Under the pieces are notes generated by a model. The model saw nothing but the letters and a program-made list of their open reading frames with translations. It had not been told where the DNA came from and made no database searches. From Bin18 sp965200355 (GTDB taxonomy: Bacteria; Desulfobacterota; Binatia; Bin18), in the NCBI GenBank assembly GCA_965200355.1, contig OZ241351.1:2418001-2482000 (forward strand): a stretch of DNA of 64,000 nucleotides, written 5' to 3'. Position numbers and translations under genes: made by a program. Below are positions 47,450-56,356 of this stretch, in pieces (position 1 is the first letter of the stretch; every line of letters begins with the position of its first letter).

Positions 47450-48770
47450 GCCTGCCTCCGTCTAAACGATATTGTACGGCCCGGGCGTGGGCCTCAAGTC
47501 CCTCAAGCTCAGCCAGCCGCACCACTTCAGGACCCAAGCGGGACAGGGCCGGCGACGACGCCCGTATCACGCTGGTGCGTTTCAAGAAGTCATAGACCCC
47601 CAAGGGCGAGGAAAACCGCGCCGTCCCGCCTGTTGGCAGGACGTGGTTCGGCCCGGCCATATAATCCCCAAACGGTTCGGTTGAAAGATGGCCCAGAAAT
47701 ATCGCGCCGGCGTGACGAATATCCTTGAGCCAGGTCTGTGGGTTTTTGACGGCCAATTCCAGATGTTCAGGGGCAATCGCATTGGCCAGTTCTACGAGTT
47801 CCTGACGATGCTGGGCGATAATGACGGCACCAAAGCGACGTAGGGCGGCCGAGGCGATGGCCCGCCGGGGAAGCTGGGCGAGCTGTTCGGTGAGTTCCTG
47901 GATGACCGCCTGTCCCAGGCTTCGAGACGTGGTGAGACATAACGGAGCGGCCAGGGTGTCGTGTTCCGCTTGGGAGAGCAGGTCGGCCGCAATATAGTCG
48001 GGCCGGGCGGTCTGGTCGGCGATGACCAGAATCTCGCTCGGCCCGGCAATCATATCGATATCAACCCGGCCAAAGACGAGCCGTTTGGCGGTAGCAACAT
48101 AGATATTGCCCGGTCCAACGATTTTATCGACGCGCGGAATCGTTTGGGTGCCGTAGGCCAGGGCGGCCACGGCCTGGGCCCCGCCGACCCGAAAAAAGGC
48201 ATCCGCTCCGGCAAGGCGCGCCGCGGCCAGCAGGGCCGGATTATCTCCTGTGGGAGACGGGGGCGAGACCACGATGACTTCTTTGACCCCAGCAACTTTT
48301 GCCGGAATCACATTCATGAGCACCGAAGACGGATAGGCCGCGGTGCCGCCGGGGACATACACCCCGACTCGTTCGAGGGCTGCTATTTTTTGACCCAGGG
48401 TGACGCCAAGCTCATCTCGATAGGTCCACGAGGACTGACGCTGCTGGCGGTGAAAGCGGCGGATGCGTTGGGCCGCGGTGCGGAGCGCCTTTCTGATGGG
48501 GGCCGCCACGCGCTTCAGGGCCTGCTCCAGCTCTTCCTGAGTCGCCCCCAGTTCTTGGGAGGAGAGGGACACCTGATCGAATTTTTTGGTCAGGGCGAGC
48601 AATGCCCGGTCGCCGTGTGTCTGCACCTCGTGCAGAATAGAGCGGACCGCGGCTTCAACCTGAGTACTTGCGCTCTCGCCCCGCGACAGGAGTTTGTCCA
48701 GGTGCCGCTGGCAGGCCGCATCTGTTGTGGCGAGCAGCGGAATCAGCGCTTTTGTTGTAGAGCGGGTCAT
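47430..48770 (-). CDS. hisD: histidinol dehydrogenase
   Basis: HisD oxidises histidinol to histidine in two NAD-dependent steps. The 446-aa protein has VYVPGGTAAYPSSVLMNVIPAKVAGV (residues about 137-162) and GPGNIYVATAKR (NAD site), plus AGPSEILVIAD and EHDTLAAPLCLTTS (zinc-site region). The ATG overlaps the murA stop by 4 nt (ATGA), so hisD is probably coupled to murA. No hisG lies between murA and hisD. Confidence 0.95.
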   Translation of the reverse strand: MTRSTTKALIPLLATTDAACQRHLDKLLSRGESASTQVEAAVRSILHEVQTHGDRALLALTKKFDQVSLSSQELGATQEELEQALKRVAAPIRKALRTAAQRIRRFHRQQRQSSWTYRDELGVTLGQKIAALERVGVYVPGGTAAYPSSVLMNVIPAKVAGVKEVIVVSPPSPTGDNPALLAAARLAGADAFFRVGGAQAVAALAYGTQTIPRVDKIVGPGNIYVATAKRLVFGRVDIDMIAGPSEILVIADQTARPDYIAADLLSQAEHDTLAAPLCLTTSRSLGQAVIQELTEQLAQLPRRAIASAALRRFGAVIIAQHRQELVELANAIAPEHLELAVKNPQTWLKDIRHAGAIFLGHLSTEPFGDYMAGPNHVLPTGGTARFSSPLGVYDFLKRTSVIRASSPALSRLGPEVVRLAELEGLEAHARAVQYRLDGGRHGRTQG

Positions 48771-50035
48771 GAGACGGGCCGACTTGTCTGACGGTGGATG
48801 TTCGCCCCAAGCTGCGACAGCTTGGCTTCGATGTGCTCATAGCCACGATCAAGGTGGTAAATACGAGAGACCTGTGTCTCCCCGCGGGCGGCCAGACCAG
48901 CCAGAATCAGCGATACGCTGGCCCGCAAGTCCGTCGCCATGACTGGCGCGCCACTTAAAAACGCAACGCCGTGGATGGTCGCGGTATGGCCCTGGACATG
49001 CACGTCTGCGCCTAAACGGACGAGTTCTTGGGCGTGCATAAAGCGATTCTCGAAAATTGTTTCGGTGATGCTGCTCTGCTGCTCACCGAGGGTCAGGAGT
49101 GCCATCATCTGGGCTTGCAGGTCGGTCGGAAAGCCAGGGTAGGGCTGGGTGTCAAGTTGGACGCCGGTCGGCCTCCCATTACCCCGGACCCGAATCCCTG
49201 CCGGCTCGTGGCTAATGCTGACGCCGACGCGTTGCAGGGCGTCCAAAAAACTGGTGAGGTGGTCGGGGCGGGCACCCTGAACCAGCACATTGCCCGAGGT
49301 GATTGCTCCGGCAATAAGAAAAGTCCCGGCTTCGACGCGGTCGGGAATAACGTGGTGGCTGACGCCGTGCAGGACCTCAACACCCTCAATCACAATGGTC
49401 CGGCTCCCCGCCCCATGAATACGCGCGCCCATTGCCGTCAGCATGGCGGCCAAGTCTACAATTTCGGGTTCACGCGCAGCATTGTCCAGGACGGTCGTGC
49501 CTGTGGCCAAGGTAGCCGCCATCATGAGGTTCTCTGTCGCCCCGACAGAGGGAAAATCGAGCGTGACCCGTGCTCCGGTCAAGCGGCTGGCCCGCGCTTC
49601 GACATAGCCTTGCCGAATCCGTATGGATGCGCCGAGCTGCTGGAGGCCGGCCAGGTGGATATTGACCGGCCGGGCCCCAATGGCACAGCCGCCCGGGGTT
49701 GAGATGCGGGCTGTGCCAAAGCGTGCCAACAGCGGCCCAAGCACCAGAAACGAGGCGCGCATGGTTTTGACCAAATCATACGGGGCCTCAAATTGACTGA
49801 CCCGCTCGGCGTTGAGCGCCACCGCATTTGTGCTCAGCCAATCGGCCTGCACGCCGAGTTCGGTCAGCACGCCGAGGGCGGTCTGGACATCCACCAGACG
49901 CGGCACGCCACGCAGGATGCACTCTTCGGGGGTCAGAAGAGAGGCGAAGAGCAGCGGTAAGGCCGCGTTTTTCGCTCCGCTGACCGTGACCTCACCGCGC
50001 AGAGGAGTACCGCCCTGGATGAGAATCGTGTCCAT
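48767..50035 (-). CDS. murA: UDP-N-acetylglucosamine 1-carboxyvinyltransferase
   Basis: MurA transfers enolpyruvate from PEP to UDP-GlcNAc, the first committed step of peptidoglycan synthesis. The 422-aa protein has the active-site Cys117 (ISTPGGCAIGARPV), the fosfomycin target, and KNAALPLLFASLLT and PEPEIVDLAAML-like EPEIVDLAAMLTAMGA motifs. Its stop overlaps hisD by 4 nt. It has murA-hisG-hisD neighbour order in many related genomes, but hisG is missing here. Confidence 0.96.
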   Translation of the reverse strand: MDTILIQGGTPLRGEVTVSGAKNAALPLLFASLLTPEECILRGVPRLVDVQTALGVLTELGVQADWLSTNAVALNAERVSQFEAPYDLVKTMRASFLVLGPLLARFGTARISTPGGCAIGARPVNIHLAGLQQLGASIRIRQGYVEARASRLTGARVTLDFPSVGATENLMMAATLATGTTVLDNAAREPEIVDLAAMLTAMGARIHGAGSRTIVIEGVEVLHGVSHHVIPDRVEAGTFLIAGAITSGNVLVQGARPDHLTSFLDALQRVGVSISHEPAGIRVRGNGRPTGVQLDTQPYPGFPTDLQAQMMALLTLGEQQSSITETIFENRFMHAQELVRLGADVHVQGHTATIHGVAFLSGAPVMATDLRASVSLILAGLAARGETQVSRIYHLDRGYEHIEAKLSQLGANIHRQTSRPVS

Positions 50036-50107
50036 TTAGAGAGATCCGAAGAAAGTCTGTACGCCATACATGAGTATTCGTCCCGCTCCCTCACCACGAA
50101 CAACTGC

Positions 50108-51049
50108 TCAACCCGCAGTTTTCTGAAAGACGACAACCCGGTCCCGGCCGGCGTAGTCTTGCCGGCACGTTTGGAAACGCAGGCGACGCTGCTGATGCCC
50201 GAGCTGCACAACCGCGTCTTTTTGCGTATCCCCAATTTCTGTGACGAGCCAGCCGCCAGGCCGTATGTAGTCTGGACTGTGGTACAACAGGCGGCGGTAA
50301 AAATCGAGACCATCCCCGCCGCCGTCCAAGGCGCTCCGAGGCTCCCAGGTGCGGACCTCGGGCTGAAGTGTGTAAAGCACCTGCGAGTCAATATACGGGG
50401 GATTGGTCACGAGCAGGTCAAAGAGCGGTGCGCCAAGCGGCACAGGCGTGAGCAGGTCGCCGCAGACAAAGGTGAGGCGGTGGCCGACCTGATGCGCGTG
50501 GGCGTTCTTTTGGGCAATAGACAGAATTGCCGGTGTCCTATCGACCGCCCACATATGGGCCTGTGGTAGCTCCGTCGCCAGGGCAACGGCAATACAGCCG
50601 CTGCCCGTGCCAATATCGAGGAGGCGCGGCGCGGGTATCCCAGACGAGGCCAGCAGGCGGAGAGATGTTTCAACAACGACCTCCGTATCTGGGCGTGGAA
50701 TCAGCACCCAGGGGTTGACCTGAAAATCCAGCGACCAGAATTCCTGGTGGCCGGTGATATAGGCCACCGGCTCACGCTGGGTGCGACGGACCACGCAGTG
50801 CTGAAATGCCTGTTTCTGGGGAGTGGAAACAACATCCTGAAGGCGACGGTACAGGCAAGACCGGCTGACCTGGAGGGTATGTGCCAGCAGGACTTCCGCG
50901 TCCAGGCGAGGCGTGTCAATCTCGTACCTCCCGAGTATATTTTCGGCCCAGGTCACAAGCTGGGCAAGCGTTTCAACACGAGACCACGCCGCCGGCTGGA
51001 AACGCGGGGGGCTGGCGAGCCAAGTCTGGAGCGTCTGGGCGTGCTTCAC
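50108..51049 (-). CDS. prmC: release-factor glutamine methyltransferase
   Basis: PrmC methylates the GGQ glutamine of RF1 and RF2. The 313-aa protein has an N-terminal helical domain, SAM motif LDIGTGSGCIAVAL (145-151 core) and NPPY at 216-219 for the glutamine. It overlaps the prfA stop by 4 nt, so it is translationally coupled to its substrate's gene. The gene order prfA-prmC is widespread. Confidence 0.96.
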   Translation of the reverse strand: MKHAQTLQTWLASPPRFQPAAWSRVETLAQLVTWAENILGRYEIDTPRLDAEVLLAHTLQVSRSCLYRRLQDVVSTPQKQAFQHCVVRRTQREPVAYITGHQEFWSLDFQVNPWVLIPRPDTEVVVETSLRLLASSGIPAPRLLDIGTGSGCIAVALATELPQAHMWAVDRTPAILSIAQKNAHAHQVGHRLTFVCGDLLTPVPLGAPLFDLLVTNPPYIDSQVLYTLQPEVRTWEPRSALDGGGDGLDFYRRLLYHSPDYIRPGGWLVTEIGDTQKDAVVQLGHQQRRLRFQTCRQDYAGRDRVVVFQKTAG

Positions 51050-52164
51050 CGGAGCGTAAACCCGTCGGACCGGACTGCACCGGCTTCGGCTTGGAGCATT
51101 TCGGCTTGGTGCGAAGTGACGAGCGCATCAACGATGGGGTCAAGCTCGCCATCGAGAATACGCTCAAGCGTGTGGAGCGTCATATTGATCCGGTGGTCCG
51201 TCAGCCGCGATTGGGGGAAATTATAGGTGCGGATCCGCTCGGAGCGGTCTCCCGAGCCGACCATGCTGCGTCGGGACGCCGTGATTTCCGCATGTTGCTC
51301 GGCTTGGGCCCGTTCGAGCAGTCGGGAGCGCAGAATTTTGAGCGCCTTGGTTTTGTTTTTGTGCTGCGACTTCTCATCCTGGCAGGAGACCACGAGGTTG
51401 GTCGGGAGATGGGTAATGCGGACGGCCGAATCCGTGGTATTCACGCTTTGGCCGCCTGGGCCGGAGGACCGAAAAACATCGATCCGCAGCTCTTTTTCGT
51501 CAATGGCGATATCGACCTCATCCGCTTCCGGCAGGACCGCGACGGTGACGGCTGAGGTATGAATGCGCCCGGATGCTTCTGTCTCGGGGACCCGTTGAAC
51601 GCGATGTACTCCCCCCTCGAATTTGAGACGGCTGTAGGCATTCTTGCCCGTGACCATGCTGATGATTTCCTTAAATCCACCCAGACCGGTCGGACTCGAA
51701 CTCAGCACTTCCATACGCCAGTGACGCTGTTCGGCATAATGCGAATACATCCGAAACAGGTCGGCAGCAAACAAGCTGGCTTCCTCGCCGCCAGTACCGG
51801 CCCGGATTTCAAGGATCACGTTTTTCTCGTCAAGCGGGTCTTTGGGGAGCAGCAGGAAGTGGAGGTGGTCCTCAAGCTGCGTTGACCGCTGGCTCAGCCC
51901 CTCGACCTCTTCCTGTGCCAGGGCGCGCACCTCCGGGTCGCTATCCTCAAGCAGGACTGTGCGCCACTCTTCGAGGTCTGCCTGGACTGTGCGCCATTCT
52001 CGAAAACACGTCACGACCTCTTCCAGGGCGGCATGTTCCCTGGCCAGCTTGGCATATTCCTTGGTGTCGCTGACGACCTCGGGGCGGCCCAGCGTGCGTT
52101 CCACTTCTTCGTAACGCTTCTCAACCTCGGAGAGCTTTTGACGCAACGCAACGGCTTCACTCAT
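51046..52164 (-). CDS. prfA: peptide chain release factor 1
   Basis: RF1 reads UAA and UAG. The 372-aa protein has the PxT-type recognition motif PET (193-195, in RVPETEASGR) and the GGQ at 237-239 (SGPGGQSVN). At the 5' end a 20-bp tandem duplication creates a 7-codon minicistron (MSEAVAL) whose TGA overlaps this ATG (52164) by ATGA. A longer minicistron start is at 52184. A GC-rich hairpin separates it from rpmE2. It also has an internal imperfect repeat EWRTVQADLEEWRTV. Confidence 0.95.
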   Translation of the reverse strand: MSEAVALRQKLSEVEKRYEEVERTLGRPEVVSDTKEYAKLAREHAALEEVVTCFREWRTVQADLEEWRTVLLEDSDPEVRALAQEEVEGLSQRSTQLEDHLHFLLLPKDPLDEKNVILEIRAGTGGEEASLFAADLFRMYSHYAEQRHWRMEVLSSSPTGLGGFKEIISMVTGKNAYSRLKFEGGVHRVQRVPETEASGRIHTSAVTVAVLPEADEVDIAIDEKELRIDVFRSSGPGGQSVNTTDSAVRITHLPTNLVVSCQDEKSQHKNKTKALKILRSRLLERAQAEQHAEITASRRSMVGSGDRSERIRTYNFPQSRLTDHRINMTLHTLERILDGELDPIVDALVTSHQAEMLQAEAGAVRSDGFTLR

Positions 52165-52185
52165 AACGCAACGGCTTCACTCATA
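52146..52185. repeat. 20-bp tandem duplication at prfA start
   Basis: Two exact 20-bp copies (52146-52165, 52166-52185) contain the first six codons of prfA twice. Confidence 0.95.
52161..52184 (-). CDS. 7-codon minicistron overlapping prfA
   Basis: ATG 52184 opens MSEAVAL then TGA (52163-52161), which overlaps the prfA ATG (52164-52162). It arises because a 20-bp unit (ACGCAACGGCTTCACTCATA on the plus strand) is duplicated at 52146-52185. The predicted effect is translation coupling or restart into prfA. No strong Shine-Dalgarno is visible before either ATG. Confidence 0.5.
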   Translation of the reverse strand: MSEAVAL

Positions 52186-52227
52186 ATGACAACCAAGGGC
52201 CAGAGCAGGGCAGGAGAGACATACACT

Positions 52228-52252
52228 GAGGGGCGGTAGAAAACCGCCCCTC
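52228..52252 (-). terminator. hairpin between rpmE2 and prfA
   Basis: A perfect 10-bp stem (GAGGGGCGGT/ACCGCCCCTC) with a 5-nt loop lies after rpmE2. The tail (AGTGTATGTCTC) is not a proper T-run, so it may attenuate or protect mRNA rather than fully terminate. Confidence 0.5.
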
Positions 52253-52284
52253 CGCTCATTGGTTTGCTGTGCGTCCGACGCGGG

Positions 52285-52560
52285 CTAGACAGTTTCTTTT
52301 TTCTCGGATGGGTCTTGCAAGCCGTATCGCCGGCGGAAGCGTTCCACTCGTCCCGCTGTATCAACAATGCGCTGTTTCCCGGTGTAGAACGGGTGGGACG
52401 CGCTCGAAATATCGAGTTTGTACAACGGATAGGTCTTCCCGTCTTCCCATTCAATCGTGTCGTTCGTCTCGACGCACGCCCGCGTGAGAAAGGCAAAGTC
52501 CGCCGAGGGGTCCTGAAAGACGACCTCCCGATATGCTTGTGGATGAATTCCTGCTTTCAT
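52285..52560 (-). CDS. rpmE2: 50S ribosomal protein L31, type B
   Basis: This 91-aa protein starts MKAGIHPQAY, the L31 N-terminus, and has the SSASHPFYTGKQRIVDTAGRVERFRRRYG region of L31. It lacks CxxC zinc ligands, so it is the zinc-independent type B. ATG 52560 follows GGAGG. L31 genes often precede prfA in this order, as here. Confidence 0.93.
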   Translation of the reverse strand: MKAGIHPQAYREVVFQDPSADFAFLTRACVETNDTIEWEDGKTYPLYKLDISSASHPFYTGKQRIVDTAGRVERFRRRYGLQDPSEKKETV

Positions 52561-52641
52561 TCTCAACCTCCAGCGGCTAGTATTACCACTTCGTCAGATG
52601 GGCCGCAACTCAAGCGAGGCGGGACCTCAAGCGAGGAAGGC

Positions 52642-53814
52642 ATGGACGCAGACCGTTTACGCGAGATTCAGCGCGCATTGCAAGCAGAGACGCTCGACGG
52701 GTGGCTGTTTTATGATTTCCGGGGCAGCGACCCGCTTGCCTACCGGATTCTCGGGCTGAATGAAGCCGAGATGTCAACGCGCCGCTGGTATTACTTCATT
52801 CCGGCTGAGGGCGTGCCGGTCGGGCTCGTTTCCAGCATTGAGCCGTATCGTCTGGACAGCCTGCCCGGACCAAAGCAGCCGTTTTTTACCTGGCAGCAGC
52901 ACGCAGCCCGCCTCACCGAGCTGCTGCGCAATCGGCGGCGCATTGCCATGCAGTATTCGCCGGGGAATGCCATCCCGTACATCTCGCGGGTTGACGCCGG
53001 CACTATTGAAACAATCCGCCAGCTTGGGGTTGAGGTGGTCTCGTCTGCGGACTTGGTGCAGCGTTTTGAGGCGGTCTGGACCCAGGAGCAATGGCACAGT
53101 CATCGCCGCGCGGCCAGCATAGTCCGCCAGACGGTTGAGGCCGCCTTTGGCTATTTGAAAGACAACCCGCCGGTGTCTGAATATCAGGCCCAGCAATTCA
53201 TCTTGGACTGTTTCGCCCAGCATGGGCTCACGACCTACCATCCGCCCATCGTGGCGACCAACGCCCATAGCGCCGACCCGCACTACACGCCAACGGCGGA
53301 ACAGACGGGGCTGATTCAGGCCGGTGACTTTGTGTTGATTGACCTCTGGGCCAAAGAACCGGACGGGGTGTATGCCGATATTACCTGGACGGGCTTTATG
53401 GGCGCGGTTGTCCCCGAGCGCTATCAGAAGATATTTCAGATCGTTCGTGAGGCGCGCGATGCCGCCCTCTCCTTTGTGAAAGGCCGCGTGGCAAGCGGCC
53501 AGGCGTTTTTTGGTCACGAAGTGGATGCGGCGGCCCGCAGCGTCATTGCCAAGGCTGGTTATGGCGACCAGTTTTTTCATCGCACCGGCCACTCCATTGG
53601 CACGAAAGTCCACGGCAATGGCGCGAATATGGACGGCGTCGAGACCCGCGATACGCGGCGGGTGCTGCCCCATACCTGCTTCTCCGTCGAACCGGGGATT
53701 TATCTGGCCGGGGACTTTGGGGTGCGCAGTGAGGTTGACGTCTATATCACCGAGCATGAAGCGATTGTCACCGGCGACCCGGTCCAAACGGCAGTCCTGC
53801 CCATCCTCACATAA
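52642..53814 (+). CDS. M24-family Xaa-Pro peptidase-like
   Basis: This 390-aa protein has an N-terminal creatinase-like domain and a C-terminal pita-bread metallopeptidase domain with metal ligands Asp234 (VLIDLW), Asp246 (YADITW), His317 (GHSIGT), Glu350 (EPGIY) and Glu364 (RSEVDVY). This is the full M24 ligand set, so it is probably active on Xaa-Pro peptides. ATG 52642 follows GAGGAAGG. An open extension to 52264 overlaps rpmE2 and is rejected. It is divergent from rpmE2. Confidence 0.9.
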   Translation: MDADRLREIQRALQAETLDGWLFYDFRGSDPLAYRILGLNEAEMSTRRWYYFIPAEGVPVGLVSSIEPYRLDSLPGPKQPFFTWQQHAARLTELLRNRRRIAMQYSPGNAIPYISRVDAGTIETIRQLGVEVVSSADLVQRFEAVWTQEQWHSHRRAASIVRQTVEAAFGYLKDNPPVSEYQAQQFILDCFAQHGLTTYHPPIVATNAHSADPHYTPTAEQTGLIQAGDFVLIDLWAKEPDGVYADITWTGFMGAVVPERYQKIFQIVREARDAALSFVKGRVASGQAFFGHEVDAAARSVIAKAGYGDQFFHRTGHSIGTKVHGNGANMDGVETRDTRRVLPHTCFSVEPGIYLAGDFGVRSEVDVYITEHEAIVTGDPVQTAVLPILT

Positions 53815-53828
53815 GGAAAGCTGAGCCT

Positions 53829-54149
53829 ATGGCCAAAGTGTGGTTTATCCAACAGCAAAATCGGCCGTGTGTCGTGGGTGGCCGGCCGGCCTATGAGCGG
53901 CCTTTTGAGACGCTCCAGTGGCCTTTGGATATTGGGGTCCATCGGTTTTATACGGACCAGGCTCCTCGGCTCGACCACAGCCTGCCAAGCCAAGACGTGT
54001 CGTCCGCCGACATGGTGCTGGTCGAACTGCAACGGAGTGATGTGGCGACCGGGTCGAGCTATAAGGTCGGTTGCTACTCGTCTCCGTATTCCCCCCGAGC
54101 GGTTATCGAGCGACTCGGCCAACCCTGGGACGAGGACTCCACGGCCTAA
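53829..54149 (+). CDS. conserved-looking hypothetical protein
   Basis: This 106-aa protein starts MAKVWFIQQQNRPCVVGG and has no signal peptide or membrane segment. The composition is ordinary, with an end YSSPYSPRAVIERLGQPW. GGAAAGCTGAGCC lies before the ATG, and it begins 15 nt after the M24 peptidase stop, so it may be co-transcribed. I do not recognise a family. Its stop overlaps the convergent globin gene by 4 nt. Confidence 0.55.
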   Translation: MAKVWFIQQQNRPCVVGGRPAYERPFETLQWPLDIGVHRFYTDQAPRLDHSLPSQDVSSADMVLVELQRSDVATGSSYKVGCYSSPYSPRAVIERLGQPWDEDSTA

Positions 54150-54565
54150 TCCCGGGTGCGACACCGTTCTGCGGGAATAGCCAACTGTGCGATCAGATAT
54201 ACCTTGAAGCGTGCAGGGTAGGGCTGTTGTGCGAGCGCTTTTTGCATACACGCCAGCCAGGTGTCGCGCTGTTTCGTCCCGATGGGCAGATGGGCATGTG
54301 CACGCGGAATCCTGATTGGGCCATATTTTTCGTGATACCGCTTCGGCCCGCCTAACCAGCCACATAAAAACCGGGCCAGTTTGTCTCGGGACTGAGTGAG
54401 GTCAGCGGGGTGCATGGCGCGAATTTCTCGGGCCTCGGGCAACCGCTCCATCACCTCGTAAAAGTCATCGACTAACTGCTGAATCCCGGCCTCACCGCCG
54501 GCGGCCTGAAAGGAGGCGTCACCGACACCGTAGGCGGATTTTTCTGGGTGCGTGTGTGTCGTCAT
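54146..54565 (-). CDS. group II truncated haemoglobin (trHbO)
   Basis: This 139-aa protein has SFQAAGGEAGIQQLVDDFYEVM, then PEAREIRAMHPADLTQSRDKLARFLCGWLGG and YHEKYGPIRIPRAHAHLPI, where the proximal His lies in RAHAHL. The length and pattern fit group II truncated globins, which bind O2 and NO. A much larger open frame to 55468 is a shadow of the GST gene. ATG 54565 is the natural start. Heme-binding is predicted. Confidence 0.88.
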   Translation of the reverse strand: MTTHTHPEKSAYGVGDASFQAAGGEAGIQQLVDDFYEVMERLPEAREIRAMHPADLTQSRDKLARFLCGWLGGPKRYHEKYGPIRIPRAHAHLPIGTKQRDTWLACMQKALAQQPYPARFKVYLIAQLAIPAERCRTRD

Positions 54566-54634
54566 GTCCTCAACCCAGCTCTTTTGGTATGCTCTCTTGC
54601 CTGAGATATATGCTGTTCGGAAAGGATAGTCACC

Positions 54635-55453
54635 ATGCCCGACTTTGATCTCCGCATTTTTTCCTACCTGCCCAACCCGCGCATTTGGAAGGCCACTATT
54701 GCGGCCCGCCTGTGCGACATCAGCATTGATATCCGAGGCAGTACCATGACCGACTTGCCGCACTGGCTGTGGGATTTTGAGGCGCGCCCGCTGACCGCAG
54801 AAGAAAAGACCGCTCCCCAGGAAACGGAACGGCCGGCCCGCGCCGGTTTTCGAGGCCGGTTGTTCAAGACGGACGCCTTTCTCGAAGCCCACCCGTTTGG
54901 GACGGTTCCCGCCGCGTTCAGCCCTGACGGCCAGACCGGGATTTTCGAGTCGAACAGTATCATGCGCGCAGTTGGGCGTCTGGGGCAAGAGACCTATCCG
55001 GTGTATGGCACAGATGCGTATGCGGCGGCCCGTATTGACAGCTTTCTGGACGCCAGCCTCGTCTTTGCGCGCGACGCGCAGATGTATCTCCTGGCCCTCA
55101 TCGGCGGTCAGCTGACGGCGGACATTCATGCCAGGGCAAAGAACGCTTTTGAGGTGTATCTTGCTGGCATTGAACGCGGACTGGCCCCGAACCGAGCCTA
55201 TCTTGTGGGCGAGACGGTCACGCTGGCGGATATCTGCTTTGTAGCGGAAATTGCTCTCTTCTCCAACGAAAAGGCCCAGGCAGAGCGGTTGGCCGACAAC
55301 GGGTTCGAGCCGATATTCCATGCCGCTGGGGAAGCCGCATATCCGCGAGCGCTGGCCCATTTTACCACGCTGTCCGAGCACGAGGCGTTCGCGCCGGATG
55401 TCCAGCCCTATATGGACAAGCTGTACAAGCGGATTGCGCGGCAGCGCGTCTAG
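54635..55453 (+). CDS. glutathione S-transferase-like protein
   Basis: This 272-aa protein has a thioredoxin-like N-terminus (LRIFSYLPNPRIWKATIAARL) without the usual CxxC, a PDGQTGIFESNSIMRAVGRL stretch that supplies the GSH-contacting residues, and a helical C-terminal GST domain (GETVTLADICFVAEIALF). Fits an elongation-factor-1B-gamma-like or maleylacetoacetate-isomerase-like GST. ATG 54635 lies after AAAGGATAG. It is divergent from the globin and convergent with cvfB with a 4-nt overlap. Confidence 0.85.
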   Translation: MPDFDLRIFSYLPNPRIWKATIAARLCDISIDIRGSTMTDLPHWLWDFEARPLTAEEKTAPQETERPARAGFRGRLFKTDAFLEAHPFGTVPAAFSPDGQTGIFESNSIMRAVGRLGQETYPVYGTDAYAAARIDSFLDASLVFARDAQMYLLALIGGQLTADIHARAKNAFEVYLAGIERGLAPNRAYLVGETVTLADICFVAEIALFSNEKAQAERLADNGFEPIFHAAGEAAYPRALAHFTTLSEHEAFAPDVQPYMDKLYKRIARQRV

Positions 55454-56340
55454 GCGGGGAAAAGGCATCTTTCCGGGGCTGGCGTCTCCTTGGCCTGTGT
55501 CCGGCTGTGCCGGTTCAGGCTGACCTGGGTATCTGTCAGACTGACGACTCTTCTCTTATACAGCGCTCCCAGGGCCTTCTTATAGGTCTTTTTGCTCACG
55601 CCGAACCACTGACGGATACACGCGGGTGTACTCCGGTCGGTGACAGGAATCTGCCCGCCGTGTTGTTCGAGAGCGTCCAGAATGGCGGTGCTGATATCCT
55701 GAACTTTCGCATACCCCGGCTTGTGCAGGCAGACATCAATTTTTCTGTCCGCCCGGACGGTTTTGACAAATCCGGTCCGCCGTTGTCCGGTGTGAAGTGG
55801 CTGAAAGATGTCGCTGGCGTGCAACAGCCCCCAGTGGGTACGATTGATAATGACCTTGCGACCCAGCGTCGTCTGGGTACAGATGAAGAGTTCAATTTCC
55901 TGACCAAGGTGAAGACCGGTCGCGGTATAGGACAGAAAGCGGTCGAGTTTTGCCGAGGCGACGACACGCTGAGTCCGCTCATCCAGATAGACCCTGACAA
56001 TATAGGCGTGTCCCTTTCTCATGGGCGTGGTCTGCTCTCGAAAGGGAACCAACAGGTCCTTGGGCAGGCCCCAGTCGAGAAAAGCGCCGACCGGGGTCTC
56101 GGCAACAACTGTGAGCCGAGCAAAGTCGCCGACCACGGCCAAGGGCGATTGGGTGGTGGCAACCGGACGATCCTCGGAATCGGTATAGAGAAAAACGGTC
56201 AGACGTTCGTTCGTCCGACACGGAACGGGTCCATCGGGATGCAGGAGTTCGACCTCGCCGAGTTCTCCCGCGTCGAGCGCAACGCCGGTGTCTGTTGCCC
56301 TGACCACCCGGAGCGTATTCAGCCGGCCAATATGTGGCAT
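55450..56340 (-). CDS. cvfB: CvfB-like S1 RNA-binding protein
   Basis: This 296-aa protein has repeated S1-like OB domains (RLTVVAETPVGAFLDWGLPKDLLVPF at residues about 73-98, VKTVRADRKIDVCLHKPGY) and a C-terminal winged-helix segment CIRQWFGVSKKTYKKALGALYKRRVVSL. It matches CvfB/YitL, which binds RNA and regulates virulence or translation in Firmicutes. ATG 56340 has GGAG at -11. A 28-codon reading frame precedes it by 17 nt. Confidence 0.87.
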   Translation of the reverse strand: MPHIGRLNTLRVVRATDTGVALDAGELGEVELLHPDGPVPCRTNERLTVFLYTDSEDRPVATTQSPLAVVGDFARLTVVAETPVGAFLDWGLPKDLLVPFREQTTPMRKGHAYIVRVYLDERTQRVVASAKLDRFLSYTATGLHLGQEIELFICTQTTLGRKVIINRTHWGLLHASDIFQPLHTGQRRTGFVKTVRADRKIDVCLHKPGYAKVQDISTAILDALEQHGGQIPVTDRSTPACIRQWFGVSKKTYKKALGALYKRRVVSLTDTQVSLNRHSRTQAKETPAPERCLFPA

Positions 56341-56356
56341 GGGGGGGCTCCTCACA

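Noticed and set aside
54566..55468. 440-aa globin fusion
   Set aside because: The upstream part is antisense to the GST gene. The globin begins at 54565.
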